DNA of 64,000 nucleotides from Desulforudis sp. Lineage in GTDB: Bacteria; Bacillota; Desulfotomaculia; Desulfotomaculales; Desulforudaceae. The translations under genes were made by a program, and so were the position numbers. Of the stretch, positions 33,801 to 41,521 are shown in pieces. The notes below the pieces were generated by a model. It saw nothing but the letters and a program-made list of their open reading frames with translations, was not told where the DNA came from and did no database searches. The first letter of the stretch is position 1. Every line of letters starts with the position of its first letter. The DNA lies in NCBI GenBank assembly GCA_003604975.1, contig QZIR01000010.1, positions 1-64,000 on the forward strand. The letters run 5' to 3'.

Positions 33801-34397
33801 GCCAAACGCGACCTGGAAATCCGCGGCGCCGGCAACCTCCTGGGTACGGATCAGCACGGACACGTCTCGGTGGTTGGTTTTGAAATGTACTGCCGCTTAC
33901 TGGAAGACGCGGTGTGCGAGATAAAGGGCGGGAAGCGCCCAGCCCAAGAGGTCGAAACCGTCGTGGAACTGCCGATCACCGCTTTCATTCCCGACGAGTA
34001 TATTCCGGACGGGGAGCAGAAAGTACGGATGTACCACGCCTTGGCGAACGTACGCCAAAAGGCCGATGTGGAGGAAATCGGCGAGGAACTGGAAGATCGG
34101 TTCGGGAAGCACCCGGTCCCGGTGCGCAATCTCCTGGCCGTGGCCCGACTGCGGGCCATCGCCCGACAATTGCGCGTAAAGAGCATCAGCCGACAGGGAA
34201 CTTATTACCGCTTCGTCTTCGGTGACGCACATCCTCTTGACGGGGAAAAACTGGTAAGTGTTGCGTCAAAGCACCCCCAGAGGCTGCGCTTCAAGGAAGA
34301 AAATGGTGCGTTCGAGATATGGTTAAAAGGCTCAAATAAAGACGAATCGCTGTATTCGATCAAAGAGGTTGAGGAATTTCTTACCAATATCAGTTGA
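30888..34397 (+). CDS. mfd: transcription-repair coupling factor
   Basis: Mfd removes RNA polymerase stalled at DNA damage and recruits UvrA. 1169 residues. The N-terminal UvrB-homology part (1-350) leads to the RNA polymerase interaction domain (GDYVVHVNHGIGRFQGI, about 505), the helicase motifs LLCGDVGYGKTEVA, VVDEEQRFG and TATPIPRTLYMS, the second lobe GRVGRSNRLAF, and the C-terminal TRCF autoinhibitory domain. ATG at 30888 sits 8 nt after GAGGAG; a TTG one codon earlier is also open. Confidence 0.97.
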   Translation: MHDGIAELVSKVSPIPTVREALARGYGPQHLHGVGAGHHGLVSAALGFPDKPMLIITPGEKEAVTLAEDLGTLLPGRGIFVFPPWELLPVEVLAYSKHLTVRRIKVLAALSSGANPIVVAPVDALARRLPPPDVIRAGVFSLTTGQTWDLAELRKRLLELGYQNVPRVESEGQFGSRGGILDVFPVTSDAPVRIEFFGDELESIRVFDPETQRSEKRLDGDVTITPVGELFVEPKRWQPGHEEIRKEFSKQCTRLLETGRGEAARRLEESFSETLARIEAGAYFPGMEEFLDFFYPDAVPLRDYLPPQTFVLVSEPERVSEVARSFQNQRSQGYASLIEQGRVLPRQFLVYRDWPEMREDLSGLASIYLSFTPRYGDFAAPRQGVEFPVREVAGSMGRPETLITEVQHWQKKNYAVSLLVGTADRVRKLTGTLERGRIRSIVVDGAPGQPGRVTITQGTLGIGFELSNANLVVLTETEVYGKKLVTRKQPHRRAPQTLEDLELVPGDYVVHVNHGIGRFQGIVPLEITGIKREYLLLKYHGEDKLYVPTDQLGLVQKYIGAEGEVPRLSRLGGSDWARTKKRVQEAVREMAEDLINLYAARQSLPGNAFPADTPWQQEFELAFPYEETPDQLRAISESKRDMERARPMDRLLCGDVGYGKTEVAMRAAFKAVMGGKQVAVLVPTTVLAQQHFQTFGERFQNYAFTVEVLSRFRSLREQREVLKDLAEGKVDIVIGTHRLVQDDVTFKNLGLVVVDEEQRFGVAHKEHLKILHPTVDVLTLTATPIPRTLYMSLVGVRDASQLQTPPLDRFTVQTYVVEEDPVLIREAITREMARGGQIYFVHNRVAELDRVYAWLQRLVPDARIGIGHGQMREDQLEQVMLDFVNGEYDILLCTTIIETGLDIPNVNTLIVKDADQFGLAQLYQLRGRVGRSNRLAFTYFTYRRDRILGEPAEKRLRAIRDFTEFGSGYKLAKRDLEIRGAGNLLGTDQHGHVSVVGFEMYCRLLEDAVCEIKGGKRPAQEVETVVELPITAFIPDEYIPDGEQKVRMYHALANVRQKADVEEIGEELEDRFGKHPVPVRNLLAVARLRAIARQLRVKSISRQGTYYRFVFGDAHPLDGEKLVSVASKHPQRLRFKEENGAFEIWLKGSNKDESLYSIKEVEEFLTNIS

Positions 34398-34440
34398 GCC
34401 AAAGTAGGCTTTAAAGGCCGTCCAACCCTTGGAAAAATAT

Positions 34441-34470
34441 GAATAAATGAAATCTGTCCGATGTATACTA
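34441..34470 (+). promoter_or_regulatory. sigma-G-like forespore promoter of spoVT
   Basis: GAATA (34441-34445), 18 bp, TATACTA (34464-34470), close to the forespore consensus (G-ATA, N17-18, CATACTA). B. subtilis spoVT is sigma-G dependent. Confidence 0.55.
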
Positions 34471-34521
34471 TTCTCAGGAAGAACGAGCAATGATATGTAG
34501 AAAAGGAGGGACGGAAGTCTT

Positions 34522-35070
34522 ATGAAAGCCACCGGTATTGTACGCCGCATTGACGATCTAGGAAGGGTTGTTATACCCAAAGAAATCAGACGGACGCTGC
34601 GCATTCGGGAAGGCGATCCCCTCGAAATATTCGTAGATCGTGACGGTGAGGTAATCCTGAAGAAATACTCGCCCATCGGGGAGCTCGGGGAGTTTGCCAA
34701 GGAATATGCCGATTCTTTATATGAGGCGACTGGCCACATTGCCTGCATCGCCGACCGCGACGCGATCATTGCGGTTTCAGGAGCGCCGAAAAAGGAGTAC
34801 CTGAACAAGATGATCAGCCCGGCCGTGGAGAAGGTAATGGAAGACCGCAAGCCCGTAATGGCCAACATTCCTGGCGAAGAAGCGCTGCCACTGATCAACG
34901 ACGAGACCCCCAACTACACCGCCGAAGTGATCGCACCCATCATCTCGAATGGGGATCCGATTGGGGCGGTGGTCTTGATTTCCAAGGAGCCGGGGATGAA
35001 GATGGGGCAACTCGAGCTGAAACTGGCCGAAACGGCGGCAGGATTTCTTGCCAAGCAAATGGAACAATAA
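34522..35070 (+). CDS. spoVT: stage V sporulation protein T
   Basis: Forespore transcription factor of 182 residues: AbrB-type swapped-hairpin DNA-binding domain (residues 1-50) and a GAF-like C-terminal domain (about 56-180). It modulates sigma-G genes, spore structure and germination. AAAGGAGGG precedes the ATG. It is located between mfd and yabN; the spoVB gene found there in B. subtilis is missing. Confidence 0.96.
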   Translation: MKATGIVRRIDDLGRVVIPKEIRRTLRIREGDPLEIFVDRDGEVILKKYSPIGELGEFAKEYADSLYEATGHIACIADRDAIIAVSGAPKKEYLNKMISPAVEKVMEDRKPVMANIPGEEALPLINDETPNYTAEVIAPIISNGDPIGAVVLISKEPGMKMGQLELKLAETAAGFLAKQMEQ

Positions 35071-35093
35071 TGGCCGAAAGGCCATTTTTTTTT
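35069..35093 (+). terminator. intrinsic terminator after spoVT
   Basis: AATGGCC-GAAA-GGCCATT with a run of eight to nine T. It begins at the spoVT stop codon and separates it from yabN. Confidence 0.9.
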
Positions 35094-35113
35094 GGAAAGT
35101 GGAGGGTTTTGGG

Positions 35114-36577
35114 TTGGGTAGGGAAATTACCATTGTGGGTCTTGGACCCGGAGCCGTCGAAGCGCTTCCGGTTGGCGTCGTGGATGCGCTCGGCCAGTCC
35201 GGGACCAAGAATATTCTGCGTACCGAACGGCACCCGGTAGTGCCCTGGTTGCGTGAACAGGGGATTGAGTTCGTTTGCTGTGACCACTATTACGAGCAGG
35301 GTCGTGATTTCGCCGAGGTCTACCGGGAGATTGCCGACCTTGTGCTGGAGGTCTCCCGCTGGTCCCCGGTGGTCTACGCGGCGCCGGGTCATCCTCTTGT
35401 GGCTGAGGAAGCAACGAGGCTGATCCTGGAGGGAGGCCCCGGTAAGAACCGGAAGATCCGGATTATCCCGGCGATGAGTTTTCTGGATGCGGTGTTTGCA
35501 ACCCTGCGTCTGGATCCGGCGGCCGGGATTAATATCATCGATGCCCTGCAGTTGGATAAGCAGTCACCGGTGCGTAGAATCGGGAACATCTTGATGCAGG
35601 TCCACGGGCCACTTACGGCCGGGGATGCTAAGATTTCGCTCATGGAACACTACGTGGATGATCAACCGGTTACCGTGGTCCGGGCTGCGGGGGTACCTGG
35701 CGAAGAGCGGATTGCCGAGGTGGCGCTGTACGAGTTGGACCGCCTGGATTGGATTGATCACCTGACCTCCGTCTACATCCCCCCTGCCGTAGACGAACGT
35801 CCTACATACAGCCTCGACCCGCTGGCCCACATCATGGCCGAGCTGCGGTCCGAGCATGGTTGTCCCTGGGACCGCGAACAGGATCATGCCTCCCTAAAAA
35901 AGTACCTTATTGAGGAAAGCTATGAGGTCGTTGAAGCGGTTGAAAGCCTTGATATGTATAGTATCCGCGAAGAATTGGGAGACTTATTATTACAGATCGT
36001 TTTTCATGCACAGATCGCACGTGAAGAAGGGCATTTTGACCTTAACGACGTGATCCGGGGTATTTGTGAGAAGATGATTCATCGCCATCCCCATGTGTTC
36101 GGGTCAACCCGGGTCAAAGACGCCGCTGAGGTGCTGGTGAACTGGGAGCGGCTCAAAAGGGATGAAAAGGAGTCGGGGCGCTCCTGCCTCGAGGGGATTC
36201 CCAGAAGCCTGCCCGCCTTGCAGCGTGCTGACTTGATCCAAAGTAAGGTTTCACGGGTGGGGTTTGACTGGCCCAATTATCGGGGGGCCATGGACAAGGT
36301 CTTCGAAGAGCTGGGTGAACTTAAGGAGGCATTCCGGACAGAGGACAAGGAAAGGATTACGGATGAACTGGGCGATCTGCTCTTTGCAACCGTGAATCTG
36401 GCCCGCCTTTCAGGAGTTGACGCCGAGGATGCCTTACGTCACACGATGGAAAAATTTTGTCGGCGGTTTACCTTTATTGAGGAAAAGATTGTATTATTAG
36501 ACAAGAAACTGGGACAAGTGTCCCTGGAAGAGATGGATAGGTGGTGGGAGGCGGCAAAAAACTTGAAAAAAACCTAG
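35114..36577 (+). CDS. mazG: YabN: tetrapyrrole methylase-like domain fused to MazG pyrophosphohydrolase
   Basis: Fusion protein of 487 residues. Residues 1-225 form a tetrapyrrole (corrin/porphyrin) methylase fold (ITIVGLGPGAVEALPVG, YAAPGHPLV); residues 250-487 are a double MazG NTP pyrophosphohydrolase (CPWDREQDHASLKKYLIEES and EELGDLLLQIVFHA, repeated as ELGDLLFATVNLA). It removes aberrant NTPs. TTG at 35114 follows GGAGGG by 7 nt. The order spoVT-yabN-hup-yabO is conserved. Confidence 0.95.
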   Translation: MGREITIVGLGPGAVEALPVGVVDALGQSGTKNILRTERHPVVPWLREQGIEFVCCDHYYEQGRDFAEVYREIADLVLEVSRWSPVVYAAPGHPLVAEEATRLILEGGPGKNRKIRIIPAMSFLDAVFATLRLDPAAGINIIDALQLDKQSPVRRIGNILMQVHGPLTAGDAKISLMEHYVDDQPVTVVRAAGVPGEERIAEVALYELDRLDWIDHLTSVYIPPAVDERPTYSLDPLAHIMAELRSEHGCPWDREQDHASLKKYLIEESYEVVEAVESLDMYSIREELGDLLLQIVFHAQIAREEGHFDLNDVIRGICEKMIHRHPHVFGSTRVKDAAEVLVNWERLKRDEKESGRSCLEGIPRSLPALQRADLIQSKVSRVGFDWPNYRGAMDKVFEELGELKEAFRTEDKERITDELGDLLFATVNLARLSGVDAEDALRHTMEKFCRRFTFIEEKIVLLDKKLGQVSLEEMDRWWEAAKNLKKT

Positions 36578-36660
36578 GAAAGCTTTTCTATAAGGCAGGA
36601 ATCTTGCGGAATGCAAAGAATAGTAAGCTTGACAAATCATAATTACCAGGAGGGATCGTT

Positions 36661-36936
36661 GTGAACAAAGCGGAACTCGTCTCGAGCGTTGCCGAAAAAA
36701 CCGATCTGACCAAGAAAGACGTCGAAAAGGCTGTCTCAGCGATGCTTGATAGCATTAGTGACGCCCTTGCCAAAGGGGACAAGGTACAGTTAGTTGGTTT
36801 TGGGACTTTCGAGACCCGGCAGCGAGCCGCCCGTAAGGGCAGAAACCCCCAGACGGGTCAGGAAATCGACATTGCCGCGACCAGCGTGCCTGTGTTCAAA
36901 GCCGGTAAGGTCTTACGCGAATCCGTAGCAAAATAG
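36661..36936 (+). CDS. hup: HU-type DNA-binding protein
   Basis: Histone-like nucleoid protein of 91 residues, the usual length. [24 protein letters not shown] helices, the [21 protein letters not shown] beta arm that inserts in the minor groove, and the FKAGKVLRE end are all standard. The start is GTG after CAGGAGGG. rqcP follows after a 3-bp gap. Confidence 0.96.
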   Translation: MNKAELVSSVAEKTDLTKKDVEKAVSAMLDSISDALAKGDKVQLVGFGTFETRQRAARKGRNPQTGQEIDIAATSVPVFKAGKVLRESVAK

Positions 36937-36939
36937 CTT

Positions 36940-37200
36940 GTGCGTCTGGACAAGTTTTTAAAGATTTCGCGAATCATTAAAAGGCGAACGTTGGCTAAGG
37001 AAGTCTGCGAGCGCGGGTTGGTCGTTGTCAATAACCGACCGGCCAAAGCCGGAACCACACTTAAACCTGGCGACATTGTCTGCATTGAGTTTGACTTACG
37101 CCGTGTGCAGTTTGAGGTTCTCAAACTGGAAGATAACGTACCGGCCAAACAGGCCGGGGAACTCTATCGAATGATCGGGGGCGAGGTCAGCCTCGACTAG
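36940..37200 (+). CDS. rqcP: S4-domain ribosome quality-control protein RqcP (YabO)
   Basis: S4 RNA-binding protein of 86 residues (Hsp15-like). In Firmicutes, RqcP works with RqcH on 50S-peptidyl-tRNA to add C-terminal Ala tails. The S4 motif is MRLDKFLKISRIIKRRTLAKEVCERGLV with VNNRPAKAGTTLKPGDIV. The start is GTG 3 bp after hup, so the two are coupled. A terminator follows. Confidence 0.94.
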   Translation: MRLDKFLKISRIIKRRTLAKEVCERGLVVVNNRPAKAGTTLKPGDIVCIEFDLRRVQFEVLKLEDNVPAKQAGELYRMIGGEVSLD

Positions 37201-37229
37201 GACGCACTTGTTTTAATATTTGGTGTAAT

Positions 37230-37269
37230 ACAGACGCCTGCTTGCAAAAGTGGGTGTCTGTTGTTTTTA
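37230..37269 (+). terminator. intrinsic terminator after rqcP
   Basis: ACAGACGCC (37230-37238) pairs, with one mismatch, with GGTGTCTGT (37253-37261), followed by TGTTTTTA. Confidence 0.75.
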
Positions 37270-37308
37270 TAGACGCGCTTAATAACCCGCCGGAAGGCCC
37301 CATTTAGG

Positions 37309-37338
37309 CATATTTAGGTTCGGCGAAGGCATATCCAT
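37309..37338 (+). promoter_or_regulatory. sigma-E-like promoter of yabP
   Basis: CATATT (37309-37314), 15 bp, CATATCCAT (37330-37338), similar to the mother-cell sigma-E pattern (ATATT, N14-15, CATACAAT). The start codon is 40 bp downstream, and yabP is sigma-E controlled in B. subtilis. Confidence 0.5.
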
Positions 37339-37377
37339 TATTGAGTTGTTTCCATATGATAGGGGGCTGGAGGACAG

Positions 37378-37656
37378 ATGGATGCTGAAATCACACACCG
37401 GATGGAGATGTCCGAACGGAAGATGCTCCGGGTTGAGGGTGTGCAGCACGTAGAAAGTTTCACCGATGAGAAGATCGCCATCGATACCAACATGGGTTTT
37501 CTGCTGGTTGCTGGAGAGGGACTGCATATCACGCAACTTAACCTGGATGCCGGGACAATGGTGGTTGAGGGGTTTGTCAACGGAATCCAGTATCGTGAAG
37601 CCGGCTCCCGCCAGGGGCGCCGGGGCAAGAAGATCTTGAACCGCCTGCTTAGGTAG
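37378..37656 (+). CDS. yabP: sporulation protein YabP
   Basis: Protein of 92 residues in the YabP/YqfC family, needed for early mother-cell stages in Bacillus. The HRMEMSERKMLRVEGVQHVESFTDEKI and LLVAGEGLHITQLNLDAGTM segments are typical and form a small beta-rich fold. GGAGG lies 7 nt before the ATG. It is followed by yabQ, consistent with a sigma-E operon. Confidence 0.94.
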   Translation: MDAEITHRMEMSERKMLRVEGVQHVESFTDEKIAIDTNMGFLLVAGEGLHITQLNLDAGTMVVEGFVNGIQYREAGSRQGRRGKKILNRLLR

Positions 37657-37687
37657 GTAAGGCGCACAGGGGGAGTCTATCCTGTCT

Positions 37688-38128
37688 TTGTACGAGCAGT
37701 TTTGCGCCTTCCTGATCACGATCGGGATAGGCATGGCGGCGGCCTTCTTTTTCGACTTTTACCGGGCGGTGCGGTTTTGCCTGGGTTTGCGCAGGCTCGG
37801 CGGCAGTATCGCCGACCTGGTTTTCTGGATCTTCTTGACGGGCATTGTCTTTGGCCTGCTGCTGTTGGGTACCTGGGGCGATGTACGCTGGTACGTACTG
37901 GTAGGCCTCGCGGTCGGGGCCCTCTTATACCGGCGCTACTTCACGGCCCGGGGCTATGCCTTCTGGTGCGGTTATTTGCGCTTTTCGTCCCGGACGGTAC
38001 GGTTCGCCTGCCAGCCCCTGGTGTGGTTCTGGCAGGCCTTAACCTGGCCGGTACGTGTCCTGGTATCGCTCTTCAGAAGGATGCGCCGGAGCCTGCGCTT
38101 GCGTATCCGGCGCCCGCCCCCGCCGTAA
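37688..38128 (+). CDS. yabQ: spore cortex biosynthesis membrane protein YabQ
   Basis: Membrane protein of 146 residues with about four helices (ITIGIGMAAAFFFDFYRA, LVFWIFLTGIVFGLLLLG and others) and a very basic C-terminus (RRMRRSLRLRIRR). YabQ is required for cortex formation in Bacillus. TTG at 37688 is listed; an in-frame CTG at 37682 sits closer to AGGGGGAG and may be the real start. A terminator shared with the convergent gene follows. Confidence 0.92.
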   Translation: MYEQFCAFLITIGIGMAAAFFFDFYRAVRFCLGLRRLGGSIADLVFWIFLTGIVFGLLLLGTWGDVRWYVLVGLAVGALLYRRYFTARGYAFWCGYLRFSSRTVRFACQPLVWFWQALTWPVRVLVSLFRRMRRSLRLRIRRPPPP

Positions 38129-38130
38129 AG

Positions 38131-38169
38131 GGAAGTGTGAGGTGGGAGGTTAATCTCACCTCCCATTTT
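38131..38169. terminator. terminator made from a family-B repeat copy
   Basis: TGGGAGGT (38143-38150) pairs perfectly with ACCTCCCA (38158-38165), followed by TTTT. Its sequence (GAAGTGTGAGGTGGGAGG) belongs to the same family as 28870 and 50026, so a dispersed repeat is acting as terminator between yabQ and the convergent gene. Confidence 0.7.
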
Positions 38170-38578
38170 ACAGGCGGATTTTCAAACGTGCACCGATCAG
38201 GGCACCGATGATCCCGGTCAAGCTGATTGGTGCCCAGACGGTGGCCACTTCGTTGAAGGGGGTGGTTCCACCGCCCACCTGGACCACCAGCAACAAGGCA
38301 AAGGTGCCCAACGCCGGTAGGCTGCCCGTAAGAACCTTGTGGCGCGGGGCCAGGACGGCCAGCATGAGCCCGAGTAACAGGGCGAACGCCATCGGTGCCA
38401 CTGGATGCGTGTCGCGTTCAGTCGCCACCCAGAGAATCGCCCCGCTGAATAACAAGATCGGGAGGAACGTAGGAAATATCTTCACCTGTCTCCCGCGTCT
38501 CGTGTTAACCGACCTGACCCGCTGGGTTTCCTGGCCGGCGATAACCCGTTTGTTACGGGTTTGTTTCTGTTTGGCCAT
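38168..38578 (-). CDS. hypothetical four-helix membrane protein
   Basis: Protein of 136 residues, not recognised. The first 35 residues are strongly basic (KQKQTRNKRV, NTRRGRQVK), followed by about four hydrophobic helices (FLPILLFSGAILWVA, MAFALLLGLMLAVLA, LGTFALLLVVQV, ISLTGIIGALIGARL). ATG at 38578 is selected because AAGGATGG lies 7-8 nt upstream; an ATG four codons earlier overlaps that site. It is convergent with yabQ. Confidence 0.65.
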   Translation of the reverse strand: MAKQKQTRNKRVIAGQETQRVRSVNTRRGRQVKIFPTFLPILLFSGAILWVATERDTHPVAPMAFALLLGLMLAVLAPRHKVLTGSLPALGTFALLLVVQVGGGTTPFNEVATVWAPISLTGIIGALIGARLKIRL

Positions 38579-38754
38579 CGTCAAATCCATCCTTAAAGTC
38601 TCGTTTACCTGATGGTTCGCCGCGAACTCCGTCCTTTCCTCTGAATAATAAAAAGTTCAGGCCCGGGGCAGGAAATATCCGGTGGGCGTAGAAACTGCTT
38701 AGTATGTTTGTAGTAATTTTGTACACAACTTGTGGACAGATCTGGGGATAAGCG

Positions 38755-39003
38755 ATGCAGATCGAGATCAGAGGTGCGGAAAGGCTGAGTTTCCGGGAAC
38801 GTCAGGTCGTCGTTCTTAAGGAAATGAACCGTTCAACCGAGGAGATTGCAAAACAGCTGGGCTTAAGTCCTAGCACGGTTGGTACGCTCTATAACCGGGC
38901 GCGGTCAAAAGGATACCAGGTGGTAATCTTACTCAGCGGGGATCCTCTCGGCCTGTTTAACGGAAACGACGAGGAGGCTGGTGACGACAGTGGAGGCCGC
39001 TAA
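38755..39003 (+). CDS. small sigma-70 region-4-like HTH protein
   Basis: Protein of 82 residues. Residues 10-50 (LSFRERQVVVLKEMNRSTEEIAKQLGLSPSTVGTLYNRARSKG) form a helix-turn-helix like sigma region 4 or LuxR-type regulators, and the tail is acidic. It has no other sigma regions, so it cannot act as a full sigma factor. It overlaps divIC by 23 bp, so the two are co-expressed. Target unknown. Confidence 0.75.
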   Translation: MQIEIRGAERLSFRERQVVVLKEMNRSTEEIAKQLGLSPSTVGTLYNRARSKGYQVVILLSGDPLGLFNGNDEEAGDDSGGR

Positions 39004-39328
39004 AAGACGCCGCTTTAACCTGATGCGGAGCAGGCTGCCCTACCTGTTCCTGGCAGTACTGCTGGTGTATATCGCGATCTGCTTCGCCGCCCAGTTGAAC
39101 CGCCTCTGGGCGATGCAGGCCTCCCTGCAAGAGGTGGAGCAGCAGGTAATCCAGGTTCGGGATAAGAACAGCGCCCTGTGGGACCGGTTGACCGTCCTGG
39201 AGAGCGAGGGTTATATCGAAGACGCCGCCCGGGAGCACCTTGGCCTGATCAAGCCGGGTGAAACCCGGATCATCACCGTCATTCCGGAACGTGAGGAACC
39301 GGAAATTGACCGGAGCATTAAGGACTAA
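38981..39328 (+). CDS. divIC: septum formation initiator DivIC/FtsB-like protein
   Basis: Bitopic division protein of 115 residues. One membrane helix (PYLFLAVLLVYIAICFAA, about 20-37) is followed by a coiled coil (LNRLWAMQASLQEVEQQVIQVRDKNSALWDRLTVLES) and the short conserved part AREHLGLIKPGE. It should join the FtsL-DivIB complex. GTG at 38981 is listed; a GTG at 38990 is also possible with GAGGAGG upstream. Position before spoIIE matches Bacilli. Confidence 0.93.
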   Translation: MTTVEAAKRRRFNLMRSRLPYLFLAVLLVYIAICFAAQLNRLWAMQASLQEVEQQVIQVRDKNSALWDRLTVLESEGYIEDAAREHLGLIKPGETRIITVIPEREEPEIDRSIKD

Positions 39329-39457
39329 TGATAAGGACATGCTGTTGATAATCCGATCTTGGTTTGTTAAAGTATGGGTATAATCTGCAAGCACTCGGAA
39401 AACACGGAGGTATGGTTTTTGGCGCTTGAAACGCGGGCGGGAAAAGGTGTATTGGGG

Positions 39458-39589
39458 ATGCTGAGGATCAGGTTCCGGTGCACCATCGGCTTCATCTTAG
39501 GATTCATCGCCCTGGTGTTGCTCGATTTGCGTTACTGGATTTGGCCCCGGCTGACGGGTAAACGCCGAAGAAAGCAAAACCTCCGGTAA
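39458..39589 (+). CDS. possible small membrane protein
   Basis: Open frame of 43 residues, MLRIRFRCTIGFILGF then a second hydrophobic half, and a basic C-terminus (GKRRRKQNLR). One membrane helix fits. AAAAGGTG lies about 8 nt upstream. The frame is open further upstream (to 39374) without a good ribosome binding site. No family is recognised, and its stop codon is inside the terminator hairpin. Confidence 0.4.
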   Translation: MLRIRFRCTIGFILGFIALVLLDLRYWIWPRLTGKRRRKQNLR

Positions 39590-39605
39590 TACCGGAGGTT
39601 TCTTG
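39577..39605. terminator. intrinsic terminator before hisG
   Basis: AAACCTCCGGT (39577-39587) pairs perfectly with ACCGGAGGTTT (39591-39601). A/T runs on both sides allow use by the small ORF and by convergent hisG. Confidence 0.8.
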
Positions 39606-39622
39606 ACTCTAAGAAGATCCGC

Positions 39623-40492
39623 TCAGGGAATTACTTTATTCAGTGGGTACTCGATGATGTCCTGCGCCCCGGCCTTTTTCAGGAGCGGGATCAAATCACG
39701 TACCTGTTCCTCGGAGAGGATCGTCTCGACGGCCACCCAGTCGCTGTTATAGAGTTGGGAGACGGTAGGGTGCTTCATTGAGGGCAAGTTGTCCAGTACC
39801 TCGTTGATCCGGTCTCCCGGTACGTTCATCTTTAGTCCCACCTGTGATTCGGCCCGTAGTGCGCCCAGCAGCAGCACCGACAGATCCTCGAGCTTCTCCC
39901 GCTTCCAGGGATCGCTCCAGGCCTGGCGATTGGCGTGCAGCTTCGTGGTCGATTCCAGGATCGTGGTAATCACCCGGAGGTTATTGGCCCGCAGCGAGTT
40001 ACCGGTTTCGGTCAGGTCGGCGATGGCGTCAACCAGGTTTGGTACCTTGACCTCGGTCGCTCCAAAGGAGTACTCCACGGTCGCCTCCACCCCGTAGCGT
40101 TTGAGATAATCCTTGGTTACCTGGACCAGTTCCGTGGCAATGCGTTTACCCTGCAGATCGGTTACCGAGGTGATCGGGCTATCCTGGGCCACCGCCAGAA
40201 CCAGTTTCACCGGCCGCTGGGATTGGCGGGCGTAAACCAGATCGGCCACCTCAACCACGTCGGCCCGGTTTTCCATTATCCAGTCCAGGCCGCTCAAACC
40301 TGCGTCGAGCACGCCGTCATTGACGTAGCGCGGGATCTCCTGGGCACGCATCAGCAGGATTTCCAGTTCAGGGTCGTTCACGACGGGATAATAGGAGCGG
40401 GAATTAACGTTAATCTGGTAGCCGGCTTTTCTGAAGAGTTGGAAGGTTTTCTCCTGAAGACTTCCTTTAGGTAGACCAAGGCGCAGTTTCAA
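39623..40492 (-). CDS. hisG: ATP phosphoribosyltransferase, long form
   Basis: First enzyme of histidine synthesis, condensing ATP and PRPP. 289 residues: two periplasmic-binding-like lobes (LGLPKGSLQEKT, DAGLSGLDWIMEN) plus the C-terminal ACT-like regulatory domain of HisG-L, which is inhibited by histidine and does not need HisZ. TTG start with AGGAGG 11 nt upstream. It is alone here, apart from any his operon, between divIC and ppx. Confidence 0.95.
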   Translation of the reverse strand: MKLRLGLPKGSLQEKTFQLFRKAGYQINVNSRSYYPVVNDPELEILLMRAQEIPRYVNDGVLDAGLSGLDWIMENRADVVEVADLVYARQSQRPVKLVLAVAQDSPITSVTDLQGKRIATELVQVTKDYLKRYGVEATVEYSFGATEVKVPNLVDAIADLTETGNSLRANNLRVITTILESTTKLHANRQAWSDPWKREKLEDLSVLLLGALRAESQVGLKMNVPGDRINEVLDNLPSMKHPTVSQLYNSDWVAVETILSEEQVRDLIPLLKKAGAQDIIEYPLNKVIP

Positions 40493-40612
40493 TGTGGTTA
40501 AATGCCTCCTTGATTACATGACAGGGCTTCCCCTGTCCATACATTTAATGTATATCGGAAAAAAGCGGCTCCGTCAAGAAAAGTCTTTGTGAAGACCGGA
40601 GAGGTGAATCGA

Positions 40613-41521
40613 GTGGGCGAAAAGGTAGGCGCAATTGACATCGGCACCAATTCCATCCGTCTACTGGTAGCTGTAGTCGACGGTGACCGGGTTAAAACGC
40701 TCCGCAATGCGATGCAGATCACCAGGCTGGGACAGGACATCGGGGCAGGCCGGTTACAGTCCGAAGCGATCGCCCGGACCGTGGGGGTGCTGCGGCAATA
40801 CCGGTCGATCTTGGATGATGAAGGGGTAAGCCTGGCAGTCGTCGCCGCGACTAGTGCGGTGCGGGACGCGGTCAACCGCGAGGAGTTTATGCAAACCGTC
40901 CGTGAGGAAACAGGTCTTGAGATTACTGTTTTGAGCGGCGAGGAAGAAGCGGTCCTGGGGTACCGCGGGGTGCTTGCAGGTCTTCCCCTGGATCCCGCGG
41001 ACACCATTGTCGTTGACGTGGGTGGGGGAAGCACGGAATTCGTCTGGACGGACACCGGCAGATGTCACTTTTGCAGCCTGGATGTTGGTGCGGTACGGAT
41101 GACCGAACAGGGCGCTGATGACCGTCGGATTCAGGCTCTCCTTGCTCCTGTTCTACAGGAACTGGAGCCCCTCCAGGCATCCAACCTGGTGGGTGTGGGC
41201 GGCACGGTGACCACCCTGGCGGCGATGACCCAGGGGCTGGTGCGATACAATCCCAACCTGGTCCACGGTTTCCACCTGAGCTATGCTGCGGTCAACGGCA
41301 TGCTAGGGGAGATCCGGTCAAAGTCTTCGGGCGAACTCCGGCAAATGCCGGGGTTGCAGCCGGAACGCGCGGACATCATCGAGGCGGGTGTCCGCATCGT
41401 AGCCACGATTATGGGCAGTCTCGGGCGGGAACACCTGGTCGTCAGCGAAACCGACATTCTTTACGGCCTGGCTCTAACCGTGGCCGGGGGTGTCGAAACA
41501 AAATGCCAGGCTGTCGATTGA
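40613..41521 (+). CDS. ppx: Ppx/GppA family exopolyphosphatase
   Basis: Actin-fold phosphatase of 302 residues. The phosphate loops AIDIGTNSIRLLV (near residue 8) and VVDVGGGSTEF (near 125), and GVGGTVTTLAAM, are standard. It cleaves polyphosphate or pppGpp. GTG at 40613 follows GGAGAGGTGA by about 6 nt; a GTG eight codons earlier overlaps that site. The gene's 3' end contains the Spo0A boxes of the spoIIE promoter. Confidence 0.94.
   Translation: MGEKVGAIDIGTNSIRLLVAVVDGDRVKTLRNAMQITRLGQDIGAGRLQSEAIARTVGVLRQYRSILDDEGVSLAVVAATSAVRDAVNREEFMQTVREETGLEITVLSGEEEAVLGYRGVLAGLPLDPADTIVVDVGGGSTEFVWTDTGRCHFCSLDVGAVRMTEQGADDRRIQALLAPVLQELEPLQASNLVGVGGTVTTLAAMTQGLVRYNPNLVHGFHLSYAAVNGMLGEIRSKSSGELRQMPGLQPERADIIEAGVRIVATIMGSLGREHLVVSETDILYGLALTVAGGVETKCQAVD

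Noticed and set aside
36628-36650. TTGACA before hup as a promoter
   Set aside because: A -10 box at proper spacing would fall on the ribosome binding site and start codon; no suitable hexamer is present.
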